Shown here piece by piece: positions 17,392-40,057 of a DNA stretch of 64,000 nt (its first letter is position 1; each line of letters begins with the position of its first letter). The notes under the pieces were generated by a model. It was not told the origin of the DNA. It worked only from the letters and a program-made list of their open reading frames with translations, and made no database searches. The translations under genes and the position numbers were made by a program. Source of the stretch: Ficedula albicollis (taxonomy: Eukaryota > Chordata > Aves > Passeriformes > Muscicapidae); assembly GCF_000247815.1 (NCBI RefSeq), contig NC_021673.1, positions 42,984,706-43,048,705 of the forward strand, given 5' to 3'.

Positions 17392-20300
17392 CAGGGTGGT
17401 GGGGCATTCCTTCCTGCAGAGGGGACTATCACCAGGCCACTAATGGAGAGTCATTGCTAAATTAAGTACGTCTGAACCACTTGCTCTTTTCTTACATGTT
17501 TGCACTTGTGTGGGAAGAGCAACACAGACAGGCAATCTCTTAGCACAGGAGGAATTGTAACAAGAAAAAATTGAAATGTGGGGAAGAAAACTCCACAGGT
17601 GTAGACTTGAGGCATATAACCCTTTGGCATACCAGGTCAGACTAGGAAATTAGAGACAGCACTCACTCTGCACTACTTTTACAGCTCAAAGAGAGTAAAT
17701 ATCATTGTCCCAGGAGACCATTTGCATGGGACTAGCCTTAATACTCAGCCACTCTCCCCTGCACATCTATGAAGGAAGAGAAGGGCAAGAGTGAATCATA
17801 GCAGTGAGTCAGAGTGCAGGAGTTACCTTTCCCCTCTGATTCACCCTCTAGATGTGCCTCTCCCTCCATCAGCTACCAGGGCAGCTTGGCCTCTCTGCTG
17901 GAGCATCTCAGGGTACTGCTGAGGAGACATTGCTTTTACCTTCCCATTGCTGGGGCAACACTCTAGCACTTGTATCTCAGCACATAACAGAGCTGGTGCT
18001 GTAGCTGGGTGAATGGGGAGGGACCAGGCTAGGGGTATGATACCATCTCAAAGCCTGTAGCTAGCCAAAAGCACGCATTTGCAGCTTCCTTCTACTACAT
18101 CTGCAAGCCAGCTGTGGTGGTAGGGTAGGATTCCCCTCCTCCCCCCTCCACACACACACACAATTACACTAAACACAACTTTCCTTTATTATCATTATTG
18201 GGGGTTATATGAGGTGGACTGATGCTGGGGGCTTTGTACCACCACTAGCATGAATTACAGTTCTGCTGGTGTAACAGCTCCTTTTACATCAGAAGTGCTT
18301 TGTCTGTCCAGCATAGTCCACTGTTATTGCTACTTCTGTAAATCACTCTTAACATAAAGCTTAATGATCTGCATCCCCCTCTTCCATGAACCCCTGCCAA
18401 ACAAGAGCACAATGCTGCAGCTGTAGCTATTAAGCTATGGTGGCAGCAAAGCACTCCATTAATACCTCATGCTCAGCAGTTTGTGATGCATGAGAGCTGA
18501 ATAATTATGCCCTTGTTACCCTCAAATGAGAGGCACAATTGCCAGAAACAAGCGTTCACAATTAAAAAAAAAAAAACTGTATCAAGTCAAGGACAACATT
18601 GGTTCATTGATAAAACAAGCCTTTCTGAGCAAAAGGATGAGGAGGCAGAAAACAGGCTTACATTAATGAGCCAGTTGTTTCTAGAGCTGTATTGTACCCA
18701 CTCAGAAAGGCCTCCACAGCCTCTTTATCCCAGCCGTTTTGAGAAACTAGCAGGAAGATTTAGCCAAAGCTCTTGTTGCTATGAGTTCCACTGATCGGGA
18801 GGTTTACTTTAGGTTTGAGGTACAGGAATGGGAAGCAGGGCTTTAGCAATGTAAGCATCAAAATCCAGTGCTCTGAAGCATTTGAAACTGAGCAGGCAGG
18901 TAAAGGAGACTGAAAATGGATGTTAATGAAAATAGGAGTGATGAGTCCATGCTGAGGATGCCTTGATGCTCACATCAGGATAGCAGCTTCACACCTTTGG
19001 TTAGTGGAGTGCAGAGACCACAGAATAATTAAGTAACTGTCCCTTCCTCATCTAGAGCTCAACATGAGCAGGGATTTCAGAACCACGTCTCCACTGATAT
19101 TTCTGGGACAGGAACAGCTGGTGGAAAGGAAGTAGTTAAAAGGAGAGTTGTAGTGCAGACAGACTTGCATTATTTTGAGCAACGTTGCTCCATTCTCTAA
19201 GCAAGGGTAGAGCATATGGTAACAGAAAACTTGTCATCCTTTCTGTCTTACCATGTTATGCTTCCTGTAAATCCAAGTGAGGACTAAAAAGAGAGCTCTG
19301 ACATACACTCCAAGCTTAGCACTGCAGAACAGTGCCTGCCTCCCTGCAGCACATCTAGCAGTGCATACCTGACTGGGGATTTGCTGTCCCCAGCTGGCTG
19401 CATATGCATCATGCTGCAGAAGAATGTGCTTGTGCTGTCACCTCCCAGTGAAGCCTGACTCTCACCTCAGGACTTGACAACTTCAAAACAGCCAAGTCTG
19501 GTTTATTTTCCCACCAATAATTCAGCCTAGAGATAACAGGTCATAAGAAACAAACTGAGTAAGTGATCAGGGCACGTGGGCTGGTCAAAGCAAGTTTCAC
19601 TGGGATGCCTGGAGAAGACTGGAATTGCAAGAAGTCCCGTCTGGCATGCTTTACAGCTATGGTTGCCAACATTTCTGTTTGTGGGCCGTGACTTTTTTTC
19701 CAGCATGCATAATTTGCATTTTTGGATAATAAGCTTCCCTCATTTAACTTCTCAAGAGTCCAGGAAATGCACAGGTACGCCCCACTCCATTCCTCTCCCA
19801 CCTGTGATCCACAGACCTTTCATTGAAAACCACAGCATAATACAGACCACAAAGTTCTCCAAGACTGCAGTGCAGCGTTTTAAGTCCAGGTGTAGTCATG
19901 CAGCTGAAGCTTGACTTGAATTTTTAAAAACATTTTAAAATTTTAAATTTTTTTTTAAAAAACATTTATTGGCAAAACATAATGCAAGTAAAGCCCTTTC
20001 AAACTGCTCACACAAAGTATCTCCTTGAGACAATACTAATGAGATTATATTGCCAAAAATCCTTCAAGCTACATATTGAGAAATAAGAAAATTAATGGAA
20101 AGAGTATCCCTAAAACACATAGTTCAATTTATACTTACACTGGCAACAGAGGGACATGGGGGCTTCAATTTCACTGGAAATACAGGTGAGAAGAGGATGG
20201 AGTCCTTCAGACCAAGTATTTTCAATCCCAGGATCATCTTTGCCCTCTTGTGGACAACCTTCCCTCCTGCAGCTTCTCAGCAGGTTCCTGCACAGACGGC

Positions 20301-23300
20301 AGGAACAACGCAAAATACATTTCTGCCGTTCCCTGTGCTTCCTCCCCAGGCTAAGAATAGCCATTCCGAATCCAAGGGGAAGCCACACCCAAAGCCCAGC
20401 CAAGCAGTGACCCTTGCTTGGCTTCTGCATGACAGCAGCTGTGTGAGACAGCAGGTGGCTGGTCCTGCTCCTCGCTGTAAGGAGAAAAGCCACCCCAAAG
20501 CAAGGAAACACATCTGTGCCTTGACGGAGGGATGGACAGACAGTGACCAGGTGTTGCCTGTGCACTCGCAAAGGAAAGCTGCATGCTACCAGCCCATATT
20601 CTGCCCTGCTGCACTACATTCTGGTCATTTACAGTGAAGCAATAACACGACGTAAACTGTGTGGTGATGCTTCAGATTATTAAATCTAGTATTTCTGAGT
20701 TTTCTCATGGTGTAAAATCCACCACTGACCCACCTTTCTAATACAACATTTTGCCTTGATTGTTTTCTTGCATCTAGGTAATTAAAATAATTTGTGACCT
20801 TTTTCCCTTTCTGATTCCTTATGATTACACTCATCTCTGGCAACTTCATCAAAGAGACAATTTCATCTTTAAAATTATTTCATCTTTTCGTGTTACAAAA
20901 TAAAAAAAAGCATACTGTGGCATTCCAGTTTCTATGCCAACAATGAAGGAAGCATCATTCTCCTCCTGTGTACAAGATGACCAACAGGTAATCTGTAGGA
21001 TTATGAAACAAAAAAGTGCTTCCCTGTCAAAAAGCAAAACACGCAGGTTTGAGTCATTTTCCTCACCCCCTACCACTGACAATCAGCCAAACAATTTTTT
21101 AAAGATCAAGTGGCTCTCCCTCAACCGAGGAAGTCAGTCACCTGCATTTTTCTACACCAGAATAAATTATTTGTTCTCAACACCTTTTGCTAGGTTGTGC
21201 TCCTTCCTTTAGCAAGTCCACCCCTTTATTTTTTTCAGTTCCATGTAGTCAAGACAATAGGAAGCAGCACCTGGATTATGCTCCTCACAGTAACTTACCA
21301 CGTGTAAAGGCTACTGCAAAGTACTTTGGCTCAACCCTGTGGTCAGGAGCAATACCTTATCACACCTCTTTTCCTGGAAACTTCCAGTGAGAATAACCAG
21401 CCAGTTGGACCCTCTTACCCAAGAACAGGCAAACACAATGCAAGCTCTTTCCTCCAAACCAGGAACAAAGAATGATGTTATTTCCTACGGCTGGCTTTGG
21501 GAGAACTACATAGCAGCACCAAATCATAGCAAAAACAAGAAACATTTATTTACTAAACCTTTATTTTTAAAAATAATTACAAAATATTTTATAAAGTTCC
21601 TTAGATCAAGAAAACATAACACATTAAAAAAGATCACAGGTTTAGAATGATAAAAAACATTTAAGCATTTAAAAATTATTTAGATGGACATTCAAGGCAA
21701 CACTGGAAACAAAATTATAAAATTCTTACTTATATATATAAAAATTAATGTATTATCATCCTGCTTTAATAATAATTAAAAATCACTTAAATTCTTAATG
21801 GTATTAAAAGTGATGTATAGATGTCCAGTATAAAATTTAATATCCAGAGCTGCTTATGTTCACAGCAATAGACTAAAAACGATATGAATTTCCATCTTAA
21901 AGGCACTATCAGCATATTGATTGGCTACAATTTTACAGAACCTTTCAAAAATTTCACTAAGAATTTCCCCTCTGTGTAGAAAGCTCGGTATTTTATTGCA
22001 CAAATTTGAACGAGGATCACCGTGACAGCCATTATGCAAAAACATCTTGTGCTGAGCTCTGAGAATTGCGTGAGATTGCTCACTGTTCTTTCAGGTGGGA
22101 AGGTGCAAAGGTAGAACTCACCTGTAACAGACCCTTCCCTGCTCTTCTGAAGCACAGGGTGCAGGCAGAAAGGCACAATTCCTTCCCATACTCAGAACCA
22201 AAGGGATTTTAATGTGGGTCAAACACCGAACACAAAAATTATCTCCACAATCTACACAATGCCCAATACAAAACTTCGGAGCAGAAGCTCACAGCCCACT
22301 GGACAAATCCTCATGTATCCTGAAAAAACCTCTCCATCGATTCTCAAGGCACTGCAAAAAAGCCTTGAAAGTGGCTGCAGAGCCTTAAGCTTGACAGGTT
22401 CAGCTGGAAACACCAAAGCTGAGTGTCTGAGCAGGCTCCAACACCACTGCCAAGCACTCTGGTGAAGAATGGAGAAGACAATCCCCAGACAGATGTACTG
22501 GGCCAGCTGCTTCTTTCCAACAGGCTTTACTACCAGTTATGATGTACACAGATGTTCACTCGGCCAACAGAAGAAATTTGGGGCAGCTGTATCTAACAGC
22601 ACTTCTGCCAGAGCTCCCATCACTCTCCTGAAGAATCCCTAATCCACCTAAGCCAAAATCAACCACCTTAATGGAAGCAATTTAAATAGGTGGTTTAAAT
22701 AAGGTTGATTTCATCAGAAGCTAGGGGGAAACAAGCAAAGGGCTTTGCTGACAGAGCACAAGGGATAAGAGGCATCCAGCCATACACACAGAGCTCCTGC
22801 AGAACCAGACATTTACTCCAGCTCCAACAGCATTCTCTAGGATCAGTCTAATTAAGAGACAGACATTTAAAGCCAGAACCTGACACCAGAGGCATCAAAG
22901 GGGCATGTAAAGACTGCTCAGTCACTGCAGCAAGGAAGCCTCTCCCCAACCTAGACTGGGAGGGCAGAGGAGCTAGGAGTCATAAGGAAAGCTAGGATAT
23001 AGGAAGCTGATAAAGCAGTTTAAAAAATAACCTCACAGAAGCAGAAAACAGCACACACACATGCAAATCTGCTTCTCAACTATTTTAAAACTGAGCAAAA
23101 ACACCTTATGAGGTGCAAGGATTAACAGCACCATCACGAAAGTTAGCCAGTAATTGGTTTGGAAATAACATTTTAGGCAACTGCCTTAAAACTACAACCA
23201 TTATGTGATTTGCTCCTAGTATTTAACTACTACATGACAGACTATTGCCAGGTAAACAGCTAAGGCTGGGAGATGACTTCACAGACCTCTTTTTGTATCT

Positions 23301-23827
23301 CCAGAAATAGACATCACTTCACACATCACTTAGATGGGGAAAATCCTATAGAAAATGCAACCAAAACCCAGACATCAATTAACTTACCTTCAGGCTGAGA
23401 AAAACAACAGGAAAAATCACCTCAAGATAAAAGTCCATTCACAATGCTGCATTGCTGAATAAATACTTAGCAGCACAGTGTTGCTCTTACACTTTATTTA
23501 CAGTTACCAATTACAGATGAAGATTTAAAGACTATAGACATTTTAATGTGGAAAAAAGTTCAGTAGGACTCTGGGCAATAAAAAGAAACCAAAACAAGAC
23601 TATTGGAATGTTACTTTTATGGGTACAGTCCCCAGAGTAAGACACTGCAGATCACAGAGGAAATATTTCTCATTATGGATATTTTGTATCACAGTAACAC
23701 CACTTTTAAACCAAACATCTCTTATCTACCCAGTTATCAGACACAGCTACAATAAGCGCTGACTGAAATCAGGTTTTAGTGCAAACAGACAGTAATAAAT
23801 ACAAGACAAGACAAAAAAAAAAAAAAA

Positions 23828-24029
<202 letters not shown>

Positions 24030-25667
24030 TACAAGACAAGAAAAAAAAAAAAAAAAAGCCAGTCCAAAGAGCATTTCTTCCTTACAACACAGAAAATTCT
24101 ATGAAGGAAAGTATCTCTTCTATGCATAGCTCAAAACCAAGCTATGGCTTTAACTTAGTGCTTCACACCACGTGGCAAAATTTTACATCCTCCAAGCAAA
24201 GTGTAGTGTTAGGCTTAATTCTCAGGCCATAGAGAGAGAAAACATCACACACTCATCAGAAAGTGGCAGCAATGGAAAAAAACCCCAACTTTGACTTGCT
24301 ATTATAGTCCTTTGTCTTAAAACAGCTTCCTCTTCCTTTCCCAAATACAGCTCAGCCAGTTTCTGGAGGGCTTGTTGTCAGCACTGCCACAACATTTTAC
24401 AGGACTGGGAACAGGCTAAATTGCAATATCAGTGAAATGCAGTTATCACCTGGGAGACACAGCAAATGTGCTAAGCACTCAAACAAGAATTGTTTTTGCA
24501 TAATCAGCTTATTCTCATTTGCTTTGGTATTTTGGAACATCTCCTGGCTTACAGTAATTTGCTCTGCTTTTGAAGGCTTTCCTCTTAAGAGAGGTGTAGC
24601 AGTCTTGCTTTTACATCAGACATGAGAAAAATGCTTTTTCAGCACTTCATTTCTTCTACAGCCATCAGCATCTGGTCTGACACATCTGTCACTTGTCTGA
24701 TACGTGTCCTATCAGTAGTGCTCCCTGCAGTCCTACAGACTATTGCTTGCAAAACAAATCAATTTACCCGTTTACCAGTTGAGCTAGTCAGCATCAAGGA
24801 GTCTCAAGCTACTGCCATATTTATAAACACAGAAAATAGTGAGGTTCAAAACCATTCTGGCAAAACTTAGCATTATCTATACATAAAGAAGCTGCATATA
24901 GTATTAACCTTGCAAGTAATATTTACCAGGGTAGAAACAACGTGCTGTAAGGTTTTTCCCGTTGATATTGAGATTGCTACTTCTGGAGTTGCTTCATGTA
25001 AATATTTATTCTTTATCTTACTCCTCTCACTGCTTGCTTTTCAAGTTTCTTCCTGCAAGTGTTACAGCTTTCGAAACCATCTGAAAGAAGATTCTGGCAC
25101 ACAAGTCCAAACTTCGACAATCATGGGGTGCAAAACTGTCTCCTTAATATATCATTTACAATACCTTCCCCATAAGCCCCTACAGTCACTATCCCATTAA
25201 ACTTATCTCCTGAGACAGAACTGAGACATAGGAGCAGTAAAAACAACCCAAAACCTCTTACTGAAGGATAAACATTCTTGTAAGATTCCAGTTTGACCAG
25301 GAAGTACAAAAATAAATTCTGCTGCATTAATTTATAACTCACAACAGAAGCATCTGGTCCATTTAACCAGGAAATATCTTTAGGTTATAGCTAGGAATTT
25401 ATACCTCAGATATTAACCTTTATTAGTCATCTCTGTCAAAATCAAATCAGCACACTGCTGTCCTGAAGTGATTCTGTTTAGACCCAAGTGCCTGTCATCC
25501 CAACAGGTGGCAGGACCAGTTTCCTTAGAACATGATGCTCAAGATGCTATTACTTGACCCAAGAATCCATAAAAATTTGTGATAAGCAATGCATACAAAA
25601 TCGATTAGAACAAAGAAACAGAAGCTGTTACCTACAGTGCACTGAAAGATCATTTTAGATTGCTCCC

Positions 25668-25714
25668 ATTAAAAAAAAAAAAGAAAAAAAGAAAAAGATA
25701 AAGATAAAAAAGAA
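25668..25714 (-). promoter_or_regulatory. CMTM6: U-rich tract just after the CMTM6 stop
   Basis: In the transcript, an uninterrupted pyrimidine/U-rich tract with scattered C and A begins about 15 nt after the stop. Such tracts can bind ELAV-type or PTB-type proteins. No experiment supports a role; it may be simple repeat. Confidence 0.35.
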
Positions 25715-25728
25715 ACATTTTCATGAAG

Positions 25729-34016
<8,288 letters not shown>

Positions 34017-34194
34017 CCCTGGCGGCCGCGGGCGGGAGCGGCCCGTGAGGCAGCGCGGGGCCGCCCCAGGCCCGCTCCGCGCTCGGCTCCCTCAGCGGGG
34101 CTTGGTAAGTGAGGTCTACAGGATTATTCACTTGTCGCATGAGATCACCCTGTCTGAAGGGGGGTTTAAGCCAAACCTTTCCCTGCTTACATTG

Positions 34195-34735
34195 GCATAA
34201 TCAGTTAGGTTGGAAAAACCTTCTGCGATCATCGAGTCCAGCCTGTGACCCGACATCACCGTGTCAACCAGACCGTGGCACTGAGTGCCACGTCCAGTCT
34301 TGCCTTAAACACCTCCAGGAAAGGTGAGTCCACCACCCCCCTGGGCAGCCCATTCCAGTGTCTAATCACCCCTTCTGTGAAGAAATTCCTCCTAATGTAC
34401 AACCTAAACCTCCCCTGGGTACTGCTTAAGGCTGTGTCCTCTTGTCCTGCCATGAGCTGTCTGAGAGAAGATCCTGAGCCCACCTGGTGACAAACTCCAC
34501 TCAGGCGGTTCTAGAGATCAGTAAGGTCACCCCTGAACCTCCTTTTCTCCAGGCTAAACACCCCCAGCTCCCTCAGCCCCTCCTCACAGGACTCGTGCTC
34601 CAGACCCTTCAGCAGCTCTGCTGCCCTTCTCGGGACTCACTCCAGCCCCTCCATGTCCTTCCTGAACTGAGAGCCCAGAACTGGACACAGCGCTCGGGGT
34701 ATGGCCTCACCACTGCTGAGCGCAGAAGAATCATT
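34195..34735 (-). mobile_element. CR1 LINE 3' end, antisense
   Basis: Read on the minus strand, the sequence matches the end of CR1 ORF2 and its 3' UTR. It has a [20 protein letters not shown] segment encoded at about 34340-34400, and a 3' terminus ending ...ggttttTCCAACCTAACTG near 34200. It is 5'-truncated at about 34735, where the 399-bp tandem duplication begins to overlap it. It is non-functional. Confidence 0.85.
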
Positions 34736-35478
34736 CTCTTTGAAGACATTCCTTGTTGTCAATGAGAGAAAACACTCCTATCCCCAAGCCTCTTCTAATA
34801 TACTCCCACACCTTTGCCAGATCAGCTTTTAAAAGAAACTATAGTCTTTGTTGCCTACTAAGAGTACATTGAACCTCTTATATGTAAGCAAAGGTGTGTT
34901 ATGTTTGCTTCTGTGTTATTGATGTATTACCCACAGAGCTATTATGGTCCTTCACAGCCAAGTACAGTTATACTTGTTTAAATTCAAGGAAAGATTGGAA
35001 TATTAGAATTCATTGCTATAGGTCGAAAAAGAGGAGATCTGCTTGCTTAACATTAGCTGCATAAGAACAGATTCCCTGCCTGGACACAGCGCTCGGGGTA
35101 TGGCCTCACCACTGCTGAGCACAGAAGAATCATTCTCTTTGAAGACATTCCTTGTTGTCAATGAGAGAAAACACTCATATCCCCAAGCCTCTTCTAATAT
35201 ACTCCCACACCTTTGCCAGATCAGCTTTTAAAAGAAACTATAGTCTTTGTTGCCTACTAAGAGTACATTGAACCTCTTATATGTAAGCAAAGGTGTGTTA
35301 TGTTTGCTTCTGTGTTATTGATGTATTACCCACAGAGCTATTATGGTCCTTCACAGCCAAGTACAGTTATACTTGTTTAAATTCAAGGAAAGATTGGAAT
35401 ATTAGAATTCATTGCTATAGGTCGAAAAAGAGGAGATCTGCTTGCTTAACATTAGCTGCATAAGAACAGATTCCCTGC
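34681..35478. repeat. 399-bp tandem duplication
   Basis: 34681-35079 and 35080-35478 are near identical. I saw two mismatches (gagcgcag/gagcacag and actcctat/actcatat). The copies begin with ctggacacagcgctcggggt and share a ccctgc microhomology at the junction. The unit contains the truncated edge of the CR1 plus unique AT-rich sequence. Confidence 0.95.
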
Positions 35479-35826
35479 TTAGGAAACAGATCAGGCTGTT
35501 TGGACACTGCTTCTCTTTGGGAATCGCACAGTGCAGTGGGAGCATGTGTGCTACAGAACCCCATGATGTTGGTGTTTTTAGTTCTGCCAGGACACCCTCT
35601 TAACTGGGCAGATGCAGAAGTATAGGCTGGACCAAAGCAGCTGGGCCACGCTCCCTGCTGAGTGTGTACCAGCAGGCCGTGTGCTCAACTTCTCCTGGGA
35701 AGAAAACACAGGGGAATACACAGTGTCCCTAAGCAGGATCATACAGACCTGTCACTGCCATAAACAGTGTTTGGCTGCAGGAATTGGCTTGGGAGGCAAA
35801 AGAATAGGGCAAATCCTGTTATTCCC

Positions 35827-35934
35827 AAGGTGTGGGCGTTTCCACTAAAACAAATGGAGGTATCACCATGGGTGTGCCCCAAGGTGTGGGCGTTTCCACT
35901 AAAACAAATAGAGGTAGCACCATGGGTGTGGCCT
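35827..35934. repeat. Tandem duplication, 54-bp unit
   Basis: aaggtgtgggcgtttccact begins at 35827 and 35881. The copies differ at a few positions (atggaggtatcacc against atagaggtagcacc). Confidence 0.9.
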
Positions 35935-37549
35935 AGCTTCTGCCTGGGATTGGGATGAGTTTTACATGGCTCTGTTGGCAGCATCCCAGACTACAGGACT
36001 GAGCAGGTGGGTGTGGTCAGGAACATTTGCTGTTACGATTTATAAATCCGCAGTACCTTTGCTACCTTTTTTCACACTAGCACATTAAAAATTAGATTAC
36101 ATTACAGAGGCTTGCATTTCTCTTCTGAAGGAAATTTCCTTATCATTTTATTTTCTTCCTTGATAAAATTTCACTACTGGCTGAATAATTCCAAAGCCAC
36201 GAACCATGTGTCTAGGCTATACTGTGGTCTGACAGGGACAGACTTAACCAAGATAGAAGCAGCTATCAGGTCTTTTAAGGCGCTCAGTAGCATCTAAGGT
36301 TATTTTGTAGCCCTTCCCCTACAAGCCTTTATAATGCCTTCATGCAGCATTGCTAGGTTATGAATACAGATGTTAGTACTGAAGATGACGGTGTTGAGGA
36401 CAGACTGCTTTTCAAGGAGTCACAGAAACACAAAAGAAGACTAGAAAAACAAAATAGATGGCGACTTCTTTCCAGTTTCTACTGTCTTTAAGCTGGTTTT
36501 CCTGTTCAGGCCCTTCCCAGGAAATACAGATCAATGATGCATGAGTGATAAAGGTTGCCTTGCCATTTAAAGACTAACTTACTGAGGCCAATTTATTTAT
36601 TTGTCTATAAGAGGCTCAGGAAAAGTGAAATGACAGCAAAGCTAGGGACCTGTAAGGTCATGTGACAGAAGGAATTAAAACTAGACAACAGCATAAGAGT
36701 TGATATCTTGAAAATACTTAAAGCATTACATTATTCTGCTCTTCACAGAGGCACAGCAGGTGTTCTTCACCCTTTTTATGACACTAACTTTCCAGTACAG
36801 TATTTTTCCTTTAAAGAGGGAATTAAAGCAACAGTTACTGTAAGAAACAATAGGGTTTAATGCAAATAACAGTAACTGGCTGAGTGTGATGTGATGGAAA
36901 TCCCGTTCCAGGTATACAGCTATTAGTTTCCTTTTGGTTATGTGCTACACCTGACAGTTTTCCAGAAATAGAAGTCTTTCTTACCCTGCCACAGCTTCTG
37001 CTGGAATGGCAGGAACAGAGCTAAAGGCAGGACATGGTGACGGAGAAGCAACCCCACAGTTAGATGCTGAGCTGTGGTAACATCTCCAGTCAGCCAGGCA
37101 CAGAGAGGGACATCAGTGGAAGCAGATTAGTGATGAGTGACCTAGTTTTCTCCCTCATTACGTCTCCTCCAAGACACCCTCCATAGTGACCAAAAGGCAA
37201 TACCAATGGAGAAAGCCCCCCCACCAGAGGAGATTGCAGTGTACACAGTATAGCTGTATGACACTGTCCACTTCTTGCCCCCATGTTGAAAGAATTTCCA
37301 AAACTGTGAACTGGGGTTCCTTGAAGCAGTTGACTAGATGCCAGCTATTGCGATAAGGGGGCTTCAGGCCACAGCTGCATTGCTGTTTTCATCAAGTGAG
37401 CCCCAGTGGCTCTTTGGCACTCTGTGTGTGCTGTGTGACAATGTGACACTAAAGCCCTTGGGCCTTAGTCCATCACACTCAGAATTGGCAGCACTGGCCT
37501 CACGAATTCATGTTCTCCTTTTCCCACTTTCATAAATGCAGTTATGGGG

Positions 37550-37661
37550 TTTCTTGCTTTTCTTGCCAGAAGGCGAGGGAAAAGGAAGTAGAGGGATAGG
37601 AAAAGTTTCTTGCTTTTCTTGCCAGAAGGCGAGGGACAAGCAAGTAGAGGGATAGGAAAGG
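37550..37661. repeat. Tandem duplication, 56-bp unit
   Basis: tttcttgcttttcttgccag occurs at about 37550 and 37606, each followed by aaggcgaggga and a tagagggatagg end. Confidence 0.9.
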
Positions 37662-40057
37662 AGCTTGGAAGCCCAAACCACTGAAGGAGACAGACTTAGT
37701 TTCATTGGCAGAGCGATGAGGAAGAGGAAGAAGTCTGTGTTAGTGCACAATTCAGGGAGCTCCACTGAAGACAGCCTGTCTGATGCACATCTCCCTCCTT
37801 CATTTTTTTGTTCTCACATGGGCATCTCAACATCTTCTATTCAAGACTATCCCCATGTATTACATGAAGTAAATGCAGGATGATTAGCTAGCAAATAGAA
37901 TATTCCAAGTACTGCAACAATGAGCTCAGAAGAGACTTGAATGTTTTGCATCTGCTAAACTTTCTTTAGCTCTTGAGGCTCTATTTCTTGCTCAGTATTG
38001 CAACTGAACTTCCCAAACAGTGACACCACACTAAACAGGCTCGAATGTGTGATTTTTAAACAGCTGAAGATGAAGAATTAGCATTTTTAACAGCTATTAC
38101 TAAGCATCCCTTTTGGCATTAGAGATGAAATCCCCACACTTCCCAAATGCAAGCTCAGGCCAACTCTTCTCAGTGTTTTTTAGCATGCATCTGCACGGCA
38201 CAGAGAAGGATTAAGCCATGAGGTATTAGGCAACAGTTGTGCTGCTGCAGGTGTCCAGCTGCAAACTGTTTGCTGCCTACGAAGAGACTGCAGCCCAACA
38301 GACATTTCAGAAGTATCACTAGAAATTTAAGGTTTATATAGTAGCTAGTCCATAAAACCTAAAAGCCATGTGCACATTTCAGAGATTGTAATTTTCAGCT
38401 GAAAAATATGACCTACATTGAAATAAAATGGACATTTACTCAAAAATTTCAAGCTTAAAATTTGCAGAACAGCTTTATTAGAACCAGTATACTCAAAAGA
38501 ACTGATGTGGAAACAGGGTAGAGAAGGAGGAAGAGAAGACTTACAAAATTCCCCTGAAACAGTTTTGTTTCAGTCCAATCAGCAACTTGTCTACATTGAA
38601 CTAGTCCTGAAAATCTAAAGGAATTTAGTTGATTTATATTGTAGCATTTCTCCAGTGATCACACTGAAAAGTATTTTAAAAGTATAATTATTAAAATTGT
38701 ACCCTGTAGTTCTTGTATTACCTCTTTGCTTTCTGCATCTTATGTGCTAGGCTGAAACTTTACACAACAGCACTAAAGGCACAGAAGAGTGATTGAGAGC
38801 AAAATTAATATGATTTCTGTTGTTACTCTTTTAAAAATTGGAGTAATCCCAAATCTGACCCACCCCCAGCCTAGAGCAAGGAAGTATTCTTGCCTAATTA
38901 GCTTCAGTGTTTTACCCAATTTATTTAGTTTGGTGCTTGACTTGATGGTGAAAAAAGAGGAGCAGGGTTTACTGGCACTACCTTTTGTGGAAAGGGCCAT
39001 CTGTCACAGAGACTGGCTTTGCATGATAGCTGTGGTAAATCCCATCTTAATTGTCTAGTGTCACCAAAACTGTAGCTGGGGGAACTGCAGCTCAAGAGGA
39101 CAAAGCAACCAAGCCAGGAGCTTTTGTCAGAGGGAAACAAGAAGCCAAAGACATCAGGTTACACAGAAATATTTTCAGATATTTTGCTTTGTGGTAAATT
39201 TTCCCCCCAAACAGCATGAGCAGGCTGCAGATAGGAAGTGACAGCATCATTAAGAGAATTTGAAGGAGGAAAGCAGCTACTTTAGTCTTCTAGAATGAAA
39301 AGGCATGGTAGGGGACAGTCTTTGTGTAAATAAGCACTTGTAAATAATAATTTAAAAATCAAAACAACAAAAAAATCTCCAAAGCTATGGGGGCTTAGGG
39401 AAAAACACATTTAGAAGCTCCAAATACACACAAGTGACATCTGTTTTAAGAAGTGAAATTATGAGTAATTTGTAAGGTTTTCCCCTGTCCCAGCCTCCCC
39501 ACATAAGGGTACCTGGTGTAATAGCTATTAATGCATTATGTGGCTGATTTTCCAGCTTCATAAAGGGTTTTGTGCTTTGATGTTCAAATGAACTAACTTA
39601 GAGACTGCACGAGTTGTTTTTTAAAAATATGGACAGTATCCATTAGTTTGAAATGCTACCCTAAAATCCAGTTTCACCCTGATGACACAAACCACTGCAG
39701 TTGTGTGAGAATGGGTCCTGCTTTCATCATCAGAGGATCCTTTCTCTCAAGCACATTCAAAATTCAGTTTCAAGTTTACATACAGAATCTAGACACAACT
39801 GTTCTGATACTGATGCATGCCATGCATCCATAATCAGGAGCCTAGTGTTTTTTTCTTCCAGACAATTTATTCAATACAGCTGTTCAAGAGCTGGTAATGC
39901 ATTTCCCCATGTGTCACCTTTACTGAACTGCTGACATAAGCAAAATTTTAAGGACTTCAGTTAAAGACATAGTTAAGAATATCCACTGAAACTTCTCAGT
40001 CCACAATTCAATCTTCTATTTTAACAAGTGTGCTTAACTTAAGGGAGTTAAGTGCAC

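Larger units (their letters stand above)
12421..21520. other. Intergenic region between CMTM7 and CMTM6 3' ends
   Basis: I can support no gene here. It contains simple repeats (12736, 15743, 18150), tandem duplications (15839, 17204) and a somewhat GC-richer stretch at about 14.9-17.4 kb. The longest open frame (20095-20637, 180 codons) has no recognisable domain. A longer 3' UTR of either neighbour could extend into it. Confidence 0.6.

Noticed and set aside
16917..17465. Group of frames with repeated CALFVFLGAPSAL-like segments
   Set aside because: The repetition comes from the 94-bp tandem duplication at the DNA level, not from a repeat protein.
20095..20637. 180-codon open frame on the plus strand (overlapped by a 153-codon frame on the other strand)
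   Set aside because: No domain, no signal or membrane pattern, and no splice context. It sits in GC-moderate intergenic DNA where both strands are open, so chance is the best explanation.
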